Shown: positions 17,462 through 26,893, counted from the stretch's first letter. The stretch: 64,000 nucleotides of DNA from Mycoavidus cysteinexigens_B (GCA_031963465.1 JASSUG010000005.1:171282-235281), one strand, 5' to 3'. Notes: generated by a model not told the origin, from the sequence alone. A program made the numbers and translations.

Positions 17462-18646
17462 TTAAGCTATCGCTGCAACCTCAACCCCTGCTGCTTCAGC
17501 CAGCATCGCAGCCTTGTCTGTAGCTTCCCACGTAAACTCTGAATTTTCGCGTCCAAAGTGACCATAGGCGGCGGATTTTGTATAAATCGGGCGCAGCAAA
17601 TCGAGCATTTGAATAATACCTTTGGGGCGTAGATCAAAGTATTCCTGTACCAAACGGGTGATGACTGCATCCGGTACCTGGCCAGTGCCGAAAGTATTAA
17701 CCATCACAGAAGTCGGTAGTGCAACACCGATTGCATAAGAAATTTGGATTAGACAACGTGACGCTAAACCCGCAGCGACGATATTTTTTGCAACATAACG
17801 GCCTGCGTAAGCAGCTGAGCGATCAACTTTAGACGGATCTTTGCCAGAAAACGCGCCCCCGCCATGAGGTGCCGCCCCGCCATATGTATCGACAATGATT
17901 TTGCGGCCGGTCAAGCCACAATCACCTTGCGGGCCGCCAATCACAAACCGGCCGGTCGGGTTGACTAGATAATGGATCTTATCTTTGATAAGTGCTGCCG
18001 GTAGGACCGGTTTGATCACTTCTTCGATGACCGCTTCGCGCAGATCGCTTAAGCTTATTTCGGGCGCATGCTGGGTGGATAGTACAATCGTGTCAATGCT
18101 ATGCGGTTTGTTATTGATATAGCGTAGGGTCACTTGCGCTTTAGCATCAGGACGTAGCCAGGGTAGATGGCCACTATGGCGTAGGTCGGCTTGACGTTCA
18201 ACTAAGCGGTGCGCCAGGTGAATTGGCAAAGGCATCAATTCTGGTGTTTCATCACAGGCATAGCCAAACATCAGTCCTTGGTCACCCGCGCCTTGGTCAA
18301 GAGAGTTGTCATGAGCGTTATTAACGCCTTGTGCAATATCTGGCGATTGCTTATCGTAAGCAACCAGCACGGCGCAGCCACGGTAGTCAATGCCATAATC
18401 GGTATTATCATAACCAATGTGTTTGATTGTATCGCGGGCGATTTGAATATAATCGACGTTTGCATGTGTCGTGATTTCGCCGGCGAGCACCACTAAGCCG
18501 GTATTACATAAGGTCTCGGCTGCAACGCGTGCATATTTGTCTTGTGCGAGAATCGCATCGAGGATAGCATCAGAGATTTGGTCCGCTACCTTATCAGGGT
18601 GGCCTTCCGAGACGGATTCAGAGGTGAATAGATAGTCATTTGCCAC
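17462..18646 (-). CDS. metK: S-adenosylmethionine synthetase
   Basis: 394 residues, the usual length. It makes SAM from methionine and ATP in the cytoplasm. Visible motifs: GHPDK (15-19) in the N-terminal ATP/Mg site, GAGDQG (119-124) and GGGAFSGKDPSKVDRSAAY in the phosphate-binding loop. AGGAGAACTG precedes the ATG. With ahcY nearby, the window holds two steps of the methyl cycle. It is divergent from lpxL. I looked for a SAM riboswitch in the leader and did not recognise one. Confidence 0.97.
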   Translation of the reverse strand: MANDYLFTSESVSEGHPDKVADQISDAILDAILAQDKYARVAAETLCNTGLVVLAGEITTHANVDYIQIARDTIKHIGYDNTDYGIDYRGCAVLVAYDKQSPDIAQGVNNAHDNSLDQGAGDQGLMFGYACDETPELMPLPIHLAHRLVERQADLRHSGHLPWLRPDAKAQVTLRYINNKPHSIDTIVLSTQHAPEISLSDLREAVIEEVIKPVLPAALIKDKIHYLVNPTGRFVIGGPQGDCGLTGRKIIVDTYGGAAPHGGGAFSGKDPSKVDRSAAYAGRYVAKNIVAAGLASRCLIQISYAIGVALPTSVMVNTFGTGQVPDAVITRLVQEYFDLRPKGIIQMLDLLRPIYTKSAAYGHFGRENSEFTWEATDKAAMLAEAAGVEVAAIA

Positions 18647-18802
18647 TTCAGTTCTCCTTACATGTCGTTGACGTTTGGATGAAAAATCCGGTTTGGCGAA
18701 GCCGGTTTCAGAGGAGATGAAGTGGCGACGCTTTAGCAGATTTTTACCACGGTAAACCGCGTTTTTCGCCCCGCAAGTTGTCTTTAACTCGGCGAAAATC
18801 GT

Positions 18803-18831
18803 ATTATAGAGGTTTATTTTAAATTTCTTAA
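18803..18831 (-). promoter_or_regulatory. Candidate sigma-70 promoter for metK
   Basis: On the minus strand TATAAT (18803-18808) lies 17 bp after TTAAGA (18826-18831), a fair -35. The surrounding DNA is AT-rich. The predicted transcript has a leader of about 150 nt before metK. Confidence 0.45.
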
Positions 18832-18901
18832 AATTACCCTATACCCATGAGAACTCTAAAATTTAAAGCCTTACGGGTCAATCCATAGTAGCAGGATAAT
18901 A

Positions 18902-19795
18902 ATGTTTAATCAATTCGGTATTTGGTGTGCGTTTGGCTTATTGAGATTATTTGCCATCTTGCCGTATGGATTTGTCGCTCGTTTTGGCGATCTATTAGGC
19001 CGTTTATTGTATCGAATCCCTAGTCAGCGGCGGCGTATTGTGCACACTAATTTGAAACTGTGTTTTCCTAACTGGAGCGCGGCCCGCCGTGAGGCAGTGG
19101 CGGCACACCATTTCAGGCATGCGATTCGTAGCTATGTTGAGCGGGGTGTGCAGTGGTTTGGTTCGGCGCAAAAACTTGAAAAACTGGTTCAAGTCGACAG
19201 TGAAATTGATTTAAGCGATCCGAATTTACCGCCAACCATTCTTTTGGGATTTCATTTTGTTGGTATTGAAGCGGGCTCGATTTTTATAAATTATGCGCTA
19301 AAGCGGGGTTGTGGCGCCCTCTATCAACCAATCTCAAATCCTACGATTGATCGGGTTGCAAAAAAAGCGCGGGGGCGTTTTAATGCGGAAATGGTCTCCC
19401 GCTCAGAGAGTGCCCGTACTGTCTTGCGGATGTTGCGTGCGCATATGCCCGTGATGCTGGGGGCGGATATGGATTATGGTGTGCGCAATTCGGCTTTTGT
19501 GCCATTTTTTGGGATCGAGGCCTGCACCTTGACCACCGTTTCTCGCTTTGCTAAAACCGGCCAAGCGCAAGTAGTGCCGTTTATCGGCGAGGTTTTGCCT
19601 AATTATCGCGGCTACCGATTGAAGGTCTTTCGCCCATGGGAAAATTATCCGAGCGATGATCCCGTGGCGGATGCGCGCCGGATGAATGCTTTTCTTGAAG
19701 AACAAGTTGAGTTCATGCCTGAACAGTATTATTGGTTACATAGGCGTTTTAAGACACGGCCACCGGGTGAGCCGAGTTTTTATGACGCCGGTTGA
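18902..19795 (+). CDS. lpxL: Lipid A acyltransferase (LpxL/HtrB family)
   Basis: 297 residues. A single N-terminal membrane anchor (FGLLRLFAILPYGFVARFGDLLGRLLY) is followed by the acyltransferase domain with the catalytic HxxxxE box (HFVGIE), a family variant of HFGNWE, and the RRFKTRPPGEPSFY end. The family transfers a secondary acyl chain to the lipid A precursor on the inner face of the inner membrane. Burkholderia usually has two such genes in this place; only one is present here. It is followed 21 bp later by dapF. Chain specificity is not readable. Confidence 0.9.
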   Translation: MFNQFGIWCAFGLLRLFAILPYGFVARFGDLLGRLLYRIPSQRRRIVHTNLKLCFPNWSAARREAVAAHHFRHAIRSYVERGVQWFGSAQKLEKLVQVDSEIDLSDPNLPPTILLGFHFVGIEAGSIFINYALKRGCGALYQPISNPTIDRVAKKARGRFNAEMVSRSESARTVLRMLRAHMPVMLGADMDYGVRNSAFVPFFGIEACTLTTVSRFAKTGQAQVVPFIGEVLPNYRGYRLKVFRPWENYPSDDPVADARRMNAFLEEQVEFMPEQYYWLHRRFKTRPPGEPSFYDAG

Positions 19796-19816
19796 TACTC
19801 AATCATTTATCTTCAT

Positions 19817-20698
19817 ATGGCAAAACTCCAATTTACAAAGATGCAAGGCGCTGGCAATGATTTCATTGTGCTCGATGGCATTCGCCAGTCATTTGCGCTA
19901 ACGCCTAGTCAAATACGTTGGTTGGCGGACCGACATTTTGGCATTGGCGCTGATCAGGTGCTGCTGATTGAGCGCCCAAGCCGTGTCGATGCAGACTTTA
20001 AATACCGCATTTTTAACGCAGATGGTGGTGAGGTTGAACATTGCGGCAATGGCGCACGGTGTTTTGTTAAATTTGTGCACGCCGCTGAGCTAACTCAGCA
20101 GCGTGAAATCCGGGTTGAAGTGCAAAAAGGCTTAATTACCCTGGCATTGCAAGCAAACGGTGAGGTCTGTGTGAACATGGGTACGCCTGTATTTAATCCG
20201 CGTGATGTGCCCTTTGACCCCCATCAACTGGCTAGCCGTACTGACGGCTGCGACACGATTTGGCCGCTTGAACTAAACGGCAAGCAAGTATGGCTTTCTG
20301 TCTTATCGATGGGCAATCCACATGCCGTGCTGCAGGTGGCTGATATTGACACGGCGCCGGTGTTGAGTGACGGTGCGCTGATTGAAGCACATGCCCGTTT
20401 TAGGCAGCGTGTAAATGCTGGTTTTATGCAAATCGTTAGGCGCGATCTGATTAAACTGCGGGTCTATGAACGCGGTGTTGGAGAGACTTTGGCGTGTGGT
20501 ACAGGCGCCTGTGCGGCTGCGGTGACCGCGATTCGCCGCGGCTTGGTTGATTCGCCTGTCACCGTGTCGATGCGTGGCGGTCAACTGACAATTATATGGC
20601 AAGGAGCTGAAGTTCATATGATCGGTCCGGCTGTGACTGTATTTAAAGGTGAAGTTGACATTCCCGATGGCCCTTTGCCATCTAATATATCTATTTAA
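19817..20698 (+). CDS. dapF: Diaminopimelate epimerase
   Basis: 293 residues. It interconverts LL- and meso-diaminopimelate for lysine and peptidoglycan synthesis, without a cofactor. Both catalytic cysteines are present: C76 in HCGNGARC and C227 in ACGTGACA. MQGAGNDFIVLD at the N-terminus is the family signature. It lies between lpxL and the DUF484 gene, the usual betaproteobacterial order. Confidence 0.97.
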   Translation: MAKLQFTKMQGAGNDFIVLDGIRQSFALTPSQIRWLADRHFGIGADQVLLIERPSRVDADFKYRIFNADGGEVEHCGNGARCFVKFVHAAELTQQREIRVEVQKGLITLALQANGEVCVNMGTPVFNPRDVPFDPHQLASRTDGCDTIWPLELNGKQVWLSVLSMGNPHAVLQVADIDTAPVLSDGALIEAHARFRQRVNAGFMQIVRRDLIKLRVYERGVGETLACGTGACAAAVTAIRRGLVDSPVTVSMRGGQLTIIWQGAEVHMIGPAVTVFKGEVDIPDGPLPSNISI

Positions 20699-20703
20699 GA
20701 CTA

Positions 20704-21384
20704 ATGAACGACCATCAAATTGCTGAGTATTTATTGGCTCACCCAGAATTTTTTGAGCACCATGCGGAGCTTCTTGCTGCTGTGCGGTTAGCCAGCCCGC
20801 ATAACGATCGTGTCGTGTCATTGCAAGAACGCCAAATGGACATCTTGCGGACCAAAAATAAACAACTTGAGCTTCGCTTAGCTCAACTAATGCATCATGG
20901 TCAAAAAAATGATGGGCTGATGTTCAAGCTTGGCATATTAGCTAAGCGAATCTTGGCCGAGGAAAAGCCCGATGCTGTACCGCAACGGATAGAACACGTC
21001 CTGCGTGAGGTTTTTGGCGTGGCGGCGGCGGTGCGCATTTGGGGTGCCGCGGTGCCTTATGCGCAGGCCGATTTTGTCTTGAGTCCAGAGCACGAGGTTG
21101 GCCTTTTTGCAAATCAGCTGACTACGCCGTATTGTGGGAATAATCCTGAGCTTGACGTTACCCAGTGGTTAACGGCCGACGAAGAGTCTGATGCGGTTTT
21201 GGAATCTTTTGCACTAGTGGCCTTACGCCAGCCACACGGTGATGAGACAAACGCTTTTGGCCTGTTGCTTATGGCTTCGCCTGATCCGCAGCACTTTCAG
21301 GCAGGCATGGCGACGGATTTTCTGTCATATATGGGCGTGCTAGTGAGTGCGGCGCTGAGCCGTTTAGTTGTGCGTAGCGAGTAG
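20704..21384 (+). CDS. DUF484 family protein
   Basis: 226 residues, GAF-like DUF484 family. MNDHQIAEYLLAHPEFFEHHAELLAAVRL, split in the family into an N-terminal helix motif and a coiled-coil stretch (ERQMDILRTKNKQLELRLAQL), precedes a GAF-like C-terminal domain. Function is unknown. It nearly always sits between dapF and xerC, as here: 5 bp after dapF and 2 bp before xerC, so it is co-transcribed with both. Confidence 0.9.
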   Translation: MNDHQIAEYLLAHPEFFEHHAELLAAVRLASPHNDRVVSLQERQMDILRTKNKQLELRLAQLMHHGQKNDGLMFKLGILAKRILAEEKPDAVPQRIEHVLREVFGVAAAVRIWGAAVPYAQADFVLSPEHEVGLFANQLTTPYCGNNPELDVTQWLTADEESDAVLESFALVALRQPHGDETNAFGLLLMASPDPQHFQAGMATDFLSYMGVLVSAALSRLVVRSE

Positions 21385-21386
21385 CG

Positions 21387-22325
21387 GTGGCTACCATGAT
21401 GGCTCCTGCTGATCCAATTGCTGGCTATCTTGATAGCTTGGTCTATGAACGCAAGCTGTCTAAGCATACCTGGACGAGTTATGCCCATGAGTTGGCGCAA
21501 TTGGTGGCGCTAGCCGATACACGGACGCTCAATGAACTGACCCCGGCTAATATTCGCGAGGGCGTGATCCAGGCGCACGCTCAAGGTTTATCGGCGCGTT
21601 CGATTGCTCATCGGCTTTCCGTTTGGCGGAGTTTTTATCGCTGGTGGGCATTACATACTGCACTTGAGATTAATCCAGTGGCTACGGTGCGGGCGCCCAA
21701 ACGTGCCAGGGCCTTGCCCAAAGCGCTCTCCGTCGATGATACAAAAACCATGATGGAGGCAAGCCAAAGCAAGCTACCGCAGGCTTTACGGGATGGTGCT
21801 ATGGTTGAATTGTTTTATTCGTCCGGCTTGCGCCTAGCTGAATTAATCAATTTAGACTTTAAATATAAGGAGCATGCCAATGGCGATCGCTCAGCCGGTT
21901 GGCTAGACCTACCTGGCAAACAAGTCCATGTAACCGGCAAGGGCAATCGTCAGCGCACGGTGCCAATTGGCAGCAAAGCGATTGCCGCACTGAAGGCGTG
22001 GCTTGCTGTGCGGCCACAGTTTATACGCGCTGATGCGCAGCCGCTTTTTTTATCTTCACAGGGCCGTAGAATTTCTCCTAGCTTGGTCAAGCAACGCGTC
22101 AAGCGAGTCGCACTGGCTGCTGGGATTGCGGCCAATGTGCATCCACATGTGTTACGCCATTCGTTTGCTAGCCACGTATTGCAATCCAGTGGCGACTTGC
22201 GTGCAGTGCAGGAAATGCTCGGCCATGCGAGCATTGCGGCTACTCAGATTTATACTTCATTAGATTTTCAGCACCTGGCTAAGGTGTATGATCAAGCACA
22301 CCCGCGCGCGCGTAAGCGGAGTTAA
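21387..22325 (+). CDS. xerC: Site-specific tyrosine recombinase XerC
   Basis: 312 residues from a GTG start at 21387 (an ATG at 21396 is possible). XerC with XerD resolves chromosome dimers at dif. The catalytic set is complete: R149 (SSGLRLAEL), K185, H254 and R257 (HVLRHSF), H280 (LGHAS) and Y289 (TQIYTS). The N-terminal SAM-like domain (LDSLVYERKLSKHTWTSYAHEL) is typical. Its housekeeping position after dapF/DUF484 distinguishes it from phage integrases. Confidence 0.95.
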   Translation: MATMMAPADPIAGYLDSLVYERKLSKHTWTSYAHELAQLVALADTRTLNELTPANIREGVIQAHAQGLSARSIAHRLSVWRSFYRWWALHTALEINPVATVRAPKRARALPKALSVDDTKTMMEASQSKLPQALRDGAMVELFYSSGLRLAELINLDFKYKEHANGDRSAGWLDLPGKQVHVTGKGNRQRTVPIGSKAIAALKAWLAVRPQFIRADAQPLFLSSQGRRISPSLVKQRVKRVALAAGIAANVHPHVLRHSFASHVLQSSGDLRAVQEMLGHASIAATQIYTSLDFQHLAKVYDQAHPRARKRS

Positions 22326-22369
22326 TGCGCAACCGCGCGGGGGTCTTTTCGACATGCCGCTTGAGTCCG

Positions 22370-23329
22370 TTAGCGGAACATCAGCACATACATCAAAACG
22401 ATATTGACTGCGAGTAAAACAAATGCAGTCGGGGCTTGCGCTTTAATTACCGCGTTTTTATCCGGTAATTCGAGCAAAGCGGCGGGTACCATATTAAAAT
22501 TGGCGGCCATCGGTGTCAGTAAGGTGCCGCAATAACCAGAGAACATCCCAATCGCCGCCATAATGGCGGGGTCGCCATGGTGCATGCCAATCAGAATCGG
22601 GACGCCGATGCCAGCGGTCATCACCGGAAATGCAGCAAAAGCGTTACCCATGACCATCGTGAAGAGCGCCATGCCGATGCAGTAGACCAGCACCGCGATC
22701 AACTTCAAGTCCATATTGATATAGGCGGTACTGAGAAAGGCGACGGCTTTGCCGACGCCGGTTTCTGAAAACACCAAACCCAAGGTACCCAATAATTGCG
22801 GTAAGACCACTGCCCAGCCGAGTGATTCGGTTAGACGGCGCGTCTCGCGTATGGATTGCCCAACGCTGTCACGCGTCAGCCAACAGCTAAAACCAGCGGC
22901 AACGATACAGCCTAAGCCAAATGAAAGTAACGTGACATTTTTCGGGTCAAATAGGGGGCGCGCATGAAATACAAGATACGGTGCTAACAGGGTGCCAATC
23001 ACGGTGAAGGCAGGGATGGTGAGGGCCGGGATGAAGAGCTTGTTACCCAGCCGTCGTGCGCTTTCATGGCGTGCGCTCTCAGATAAACTTGCGCGCGTCT
23101 GGCTGGCGACGACGCCACCCAACCCCGCAAGTAGCGCCATAGTAATCACCAAGAGGCCCACCAGTTCAGCTGGCAATCTATCGCCGACCAGAAAAATCAG
23201 CGCATAAAGTGCCCAAAAGCCGCCTGTTTGAAAACGTTTTGGATGAGTGCGATCACCTAAAATCATAATGGCGATGACCGCGATGATTGCTCCGACCAGC
23301 CAAAATAGATAATTAATCGATAAAATCAT
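22370..23329 (-). CDS. DUF979 family membrane protein
   Basis: 319 residues with about 8-10 hydrophobic helices, DUF979 family. The start has a strong AAGGAGA ribosome site. It is always paired with a DUF969 protein; the two probably form one transporter, and they travel with 5-oxoprolinase genes. Transport of 5-oxoproline or a related compound is an inference from this linkage. It is the last gene of the pxpB-pxpC-pxpA-DUF969-DUF979 operon. Confidence 0.88.
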   Translation of the reverse strand: MILSINYLFWLVGAIIAVIAIMILGDRTHPKRFQTGGFWALYALIFLVGDRLPAELVGLLVITMALLAGLGGVVASQTRASLSESARHESARRLGNKLFIPALTIPAFTVIGTLLAPYLVFHARPLFDPKNVTLLSFGLGCIVAAGFSCWLTRDSVGQSIRETRRLTESLGWAVVLPQLLGTLGLVFSETGVGKAVAFLSTAYINMDLKLIAVLVYCIGMALFTMVMGNAFAAFPVMTAGIGVPILIGMHHGDPAIMAAIGMFSGYCGTLLTPMAANFNMVPAALLELPDKNAVIKAQAPTAFVLLAVNIVLMYVLMFR

Positions 23330-23340
23330 GATCGCTCTCC

Positions 23341-24057
23341 TTAGGCGTTGTGGTCGGCAGAGTCAGAGCGCGGACTGAATTCGCGATCAAGCTTGCGATC
23401 AAGTCGATACAGTCGGAAGGCATGAATGATGAAGGCGCAAAGCGCAGTGGGAATGCCCCATAGCGCAATACGTAGCGGCGCCACCTCAATCCCCGCTTCG
23501 CGTAAGAAGGTTGCCATCAGTACAATGGCGCCGAACGCGACAAAAATATCCTCGCCAAAAAAGAGCCCCACATTATCCGTTGCGGCAGAAAATGCTCTTA
23601 AGCGGTAGCGTAGCGCGTCACTAATTTTGCCGTAACGACTATGCGCTGCGCCTTCAACCATTGGCGCGAGCAAAGGACGCACCATTTGCGGATGGCCACC
23701 CAGCCCAGTTAAACCGAGTGCCGCAGTGATTTCACGCACAAACAGATAAATGATTAATAAGCGGCCCACCGTTGCTGAGCGAATCCGGGCGATCCAGGCT
23801 TGCGCATGCTCCCGTAAACCATGCCGCTCGAGTAGGCCAATCACCACCAGGGGCAACAAAATAACCAGCGGCAGATTGCGGGTTTTAACAAAACCCGTGC
23901 CGAGGGTAGCGAGTATTCCTCGCACCGGCAAGCCGGCTGCAATACACGTCGTAACAGCTGCTGCGGCAACCACTAGCAGCGGATTAAAACGTAACAAGAA
24001 ACCAAGAATAATGACAGCTACACCCAGCAGCGGCCATAAATTGACAATGGTTTGCAT
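23341..24057 (-). CDS. DUF969 family membrane protein
   Basis: About 238 residues with several hydrophobic helices (LWPLLGVAVIILGFLLRFNPLLVV; NLPLVILLPLVVIGLL) and a conserved GLGGHPQMVRPLLAPMVEGA loop. DUF969 proteins occur only with DUF979 partners. The ATG at 24057 has GGAG 7 bp before it; a TTG at 24069 is possible. The stop lies 11 bp before the DUF979 start, showing coupling. A transport role with DUF979 is inferred. Confidence 0.88.
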   Translation of the reverse strand: MQTIVNLWPLLGVAVIILGFLLRFNPLLVVAAAAVTTCIAAGLPVRGILATLGTGFVKTRNLPLVILLPLVVIGLLERHGLREHAQAWIARIRSATVGRLLIIYLFVREITAALGLTGLGGHPQMVRPLLAPMVEGAAHSRYGKISDALRYRLRAFSAATDNVGLFFGEDIFVAFGAIVLMATFLREAGIEVAPLRIALWGIPTALCAFIIHAFRLYRLDRKLDREFSPRSDSADHNA

Positions 24058-24188
24058 AATCGTCTCCAAAGTGTGGTTTTAAATCATCACGTACATCGGT
24101 TTGATTCACTTACAACATCAGCTTGATTCACCTACAGTCACAGCATATTAAGCGGCGCATAAAAATTTAACGAGCCAGCAAGAAATCC

Positions 24189-24938
24189 TTATGAAACGGC
24201 TAGAGTTGAGCGTACTTGAATACCTTCGGCATCGAGTTGAGCGCGAATGCGCTGGGCAAACGCCAGTGCGTGCGGATTATCGCCATGTAAGCAAATGGTT
24301 TGTACCTTAAGCGGCACCCAATGGCCATCGATGGCTTGCACCCGTTGTTCGCGAATCATTTTTAAGGTGCGGGCTAACACTTCGTCTTCATCCTCGAGAA
24401 TCGCGCCTGGGGTTCCGCGAGGCACTAGCGAGCCGTCTGCCCGATAAGCCCGATCTGCAAAAACCTCTGCAACCGCCCGTACGCCGGCTTGCTGGGCGGC
24501 AGTCATTAATGCGCTATTGGCCAACCCAAAAACGGCTAATGTCGGATCAAAGTCACGGATCGCGGCGATGACCGCTTGTGCCAACCTAGGCTCACGTGCT
24601 GCCTGGTTATACAGTGCGCCATGCGGCTTGACATGAGTGACACAAGCGCCTTGCGCACGCACGATGGCGCTGAGTGCGCCTAGTTGATAGAGGATCGCGG
24701 CGTGAATTTCTGCGGCAGATAAATGCTGCTCGGTACGGCCAAAATTTCCCCGGTCATTAAAGCTGGGATGAGCGCCGATGGCAGTGCCTTTTTGCACCGC
24801 CCAGCGCGTGCAATTAAAGATTTCGTCGGCGCCGCCGGCATGCCAGCCACAAGCAATATTGGCTGAGCTAACGAGCTCAAGTAAGGCCTCGTCAGTGGTG
24901 CAACCTTCACCTAAATCGGCATTTAGATCAATCTGCAT
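24189..24938 (-). CDS. pxpA: 5-oxoprolinase subunit A (LamB/YcsF family)
   Basis: 249 residues. PxpA with PxpB and PxpC forms the prokaryotic ATP-dependent 5-oxoprolinase that opens pyroglutamate to glutamate. MQIDLNADLGEG at the N-terminus, SANIACGWHAGG and HVKPHGALYN are strict family motifs of the LamB/YcsF metal-dependent fold. AAGGATTCGCC precedes the ATG. All three subunits are present in order B-C-A and are followed by DUF969/DUF979. Confidence 0.95.
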   Translation of the reverse strand: MQIDLNADLGEGCTTDEALLELVSSANIACGWHAGGADEIFNCTRWAVQKGTAIGAHPSFNDRGNFGRTEQHLSAAEIHAAILYQLGALSAIVRAQGACVTHVKPHGALYNQAAREPRLAQAVIAAIRDFDPTLAVFGLANSALMTAAQQAGVRAVAEVFADRAYRADGSLVPRGTPGAILEDEDEVLARTLKMIREQRVQAIDGHWVPLKVQTICLHGDNPHALAFAQRIRAQLDAEGIQVRSTLAVS

Positions 24939-24961
24939 GGCGAATCCTTTATTTAAAAAAG

Positions 24962-25999
24962 TTAGGCAAGCGCTGGCGTTTGAGGTGTATCGCCTCGGTA
25001 TTGTTGCTCAATAGCGGATTCAATATGGGCTAAATAATGCTGCAAATCTGCATAGGCGGTACGTGCATCGGTAATCGTGCATTCGGTAAAGCGCAAAGTG
25101 CTAGCGAGCCGTGCTTGCGCTAAACGCCATAAATCTGCTTGGATAACAATGCCAATTTTTGCATAGCCGCCAGTCGTTTGTGCGTCATTCATGAGCACAA
25201 TCGGTTGCCCATTGCCCGGCACTTGAATGGTGCCCGGCAGAACGGCATGCGATAGCAGTTCAATATTTTTTGTGCGCGTTAGCTCGGAGCCCGTAAGCCG
25301 ATAACCCATTCGATTGCTATTGGGGGTGATAAGCCATGGCTCAGACCAGAAACTTTCATGGGCGCTCGCCGTAAAGTAAGCATATTCAGGGCCTTGCAAT
25401 ACACGTACGATGGTAGTGCACGGTGCGCCAGGTAGCGATGGTTTATTGTCTTCAACTATATTAGTACGGTCAAAGTGGCACCAGCCAGGAGCCTTGACGC
25501 CAAATGCCGGGATCTGTAGTACCTGAGCGGTCTGCGGGGCGCCAAGTGGTAGTTGGTCGCCGTCTTTCAGGGCGCGTCCGTTTAGACCGCCAAAGGCTGC
25601 TTTTAAGTCTGTGCTGCGTGAACCGAGGATTGGCGCCACGTCGATACCGCCACTGATCGCAATATACGCGCGCATGCCCACTTTAGGTGTCTGCAAGCGC
25701 AGTGTTTGTCCGGCTTCAACGGCAAAGCTCCACCACGCATGGACCGGTGTGTTATCCAGTGTGGCGTTAAAATCAGCGCCGCTTAGAGCTACGCGTGTCG
25801 TTTGCATAAAACGTAAACTGACCGGCCCGACAGTCACTTCAAGCCCTGCCGCCTGAGGCGTATTACCAACCAATCGGTTGGCTACATGTAATGCCAGTGT
25901 ATCGAGTGCACCACCCGCACACACCCCTGACATACGATAGCCTGCCCGGCCAAGATCCTGTACGGAAGTGAGTAAACCTGCACGCAAAACTTCAATCAT
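24962..25999 (-). CDS. pxpC: 5-oxoprolinase subunit C (KipA / biotin-dependent carboxyltransferase-like)
   Basis: 345 residues. The start MIEVLRAGLLTSVQDLGRAGYR and the GVCAGGALD segment are typical of the PxpC/KipA family, which is related to urea amidolyase carboxyltransferase domains. The C-terminal half has GYRLTGSELTR and the QPIVLMNDAQTTGGYAKIG loop. It works with PxpA and PxpB in hydrolysing 5-oxoproline. It lies 67 bp after pxpB. Confidence 0.93.
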   Translation of the reverse strand: MIEVLRAGLLTSVQDLGRAGYRMSGVCAGGALDTLALHVANRLVGNTPQAAGLEVTVGPVSLRFMQTTRVALSGADFNATLDNTPVHAWWSFAVEAGQTLRLQTPKVGMRAYIAISGGIDVAPILGSRSTDLKAAFGGLNGRALKDGDQLPLGAPQTAQVLQIPAFGVKAPGWCHFDRTNIVEDNKPSLPGAPCTTIVRVLQGPEYAYFTASAHESFWSEPWLITPNSNRMGYRLTGSELTRTKNIELLSHAVLPGTIQVPGNGQPIVLMNDAQTTGGYAKIGIVIQADLWRLAQARLASTLRFTECTITDARTAYADLQHYLAHIESAIEQQYRGDTPQTPALA

Positions 26000-26066
26000 C
26001 GTAACGCTGGCTCCGTGTTCGAACTTATCCGACAGAAGGTGGGCTAAATGAGTCCACAGGATGGCT

Positions 26067-26729
26067 CTAAATCATTGTTGTGGTTAAGCTCGCAATGGTA
26101 AAGCGCACTCGATCCCCTGGCTGTAGCAGGCTTGGGGGAGTGCGCATAGGATCAAACAGCTTTTCTGTAGTGTGTCCAATTAACTGCCAGCCTCCTGGCG
26201 AACTGGCCGGGTAAATCCCCGTTTGGGCACCGCCAATGCCGACTGAGCCAGCCGGAATCGCCACTCGCGGCTCAGCCCGGCGTGGCGTTTCAAGTTTGGG
26301 ATCAAGGCCGCCCAAATAGGCAAAACCAGGCTGAAAGCCAAGGCAAAATACGGTGTATTCTGTACTTGCATGAAGTTTAACGACTGCTTCGGCAGGCAGT
26401 GCAGTATGACGTGCTACGGCAGCGAGGTCAGGCCCGTACTCACCCCCATAGCAGACTGGAATTTCAACTAGGCGGCCTGGTTTTAGGTTTGCATCAGCTG
26501 CGCCCCAAGCTTTGGCAAGTTTTTGCGTGAGCACGTCTACATTGGCTGCGAGCGGGTCAAAAAGCACCGTCAAATTATTCATCCCTGGCACCACCTCAAT
26601 CACATGTGGCCACTGGCGCGCCGCCGCCGCCATTGCCCAAAAGCGCTTCTGACAGGCAAGCGTTGCAGGGGCAGGCGACTCGCACACGAGCGCGCTCTCG
26701 CCAAAAGGGAAAATGCGGGGAAACTCCAT
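26067..26729 (-). CDS. pxpB: 5-oxoprolinase subunit B (KipI family)
   Basis: 220 residues. The FPFGESALVCE start, GFQPGFAYLGGLDP and the IPAGSVGIGGAQTGIYP segment define the PxpB/KipI family. The ATG at 26729 is preferred over a TTG one codon upstream. It is the first gene of the 5-oxoprolinase operon. Its upstream region contains an inverted repeat and then the left end of the transposon at 26894, so the promoter must lie within about 165 bp or come from the transposon. Confidence 0.93.
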   Translation of the reverse strand: MEFPRIFPFGESALVCESPAPATLACQKRFWAMAAAARQWPHVIEVVPGMNNLTVLFDPLAANVDVLTQKLAKAWGAADANLKPGRLVEIPVCYGGEYGPDLAAVARHTALPAEAVVKLHASTEYTVFCLGFQPGFAYLGGLDPKLETPRRAEPRVAIPAGSVGIGGAQTGIYPASSPGGWQLIGHTTEKLFDPMRTPPSLLQPGDRVRFTIASLTTTMI

Positions 26730-26784
26730 CAAACTTTGTCCTTAGATAAAGAGAGAAGTTAAAAGCGCCTTAGTTGAATATTAC

Positions 26785-26796
26785 TATACAAGTATA
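26785..26796. promoter_or_regulatory. Possible operator upstream of pxpB
   Basis: TATAC-AA-GTATA forms a 5-bp inverted repeat with a 2-bp centre, 56 bp before the pxpB start in AT-rich DNA. The shape resembles GntR-type operators. No regulator gene is adjacent. Confidence 0.3.
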
Positions 26797-26887
26797 TAAG
26801 ATGTTTTAGTCAACAATCAGCAAAAAATCGTTGTTATTTTATGCAGTTTAGGCTAGGGCGGATTGCAAGCTAGGGCGTTCGGAGGTA

Positions 26888-26893
26888 GCTAGG
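26888..26893. repeat. Left 6-bp target-site duplication (GCTAGG)
   Basis: GCTAGG directly abuts the TGTAAG end of the transposon; the same hexamer abuts the other end at 35823-35828. Confidence 0.88.

Noticed and set aside
18647..18800. SAM riboswitch before metK
   Set aside because: The leader has small GC-rich inverted segments, but I could match no known SAM riboswitch consensus.
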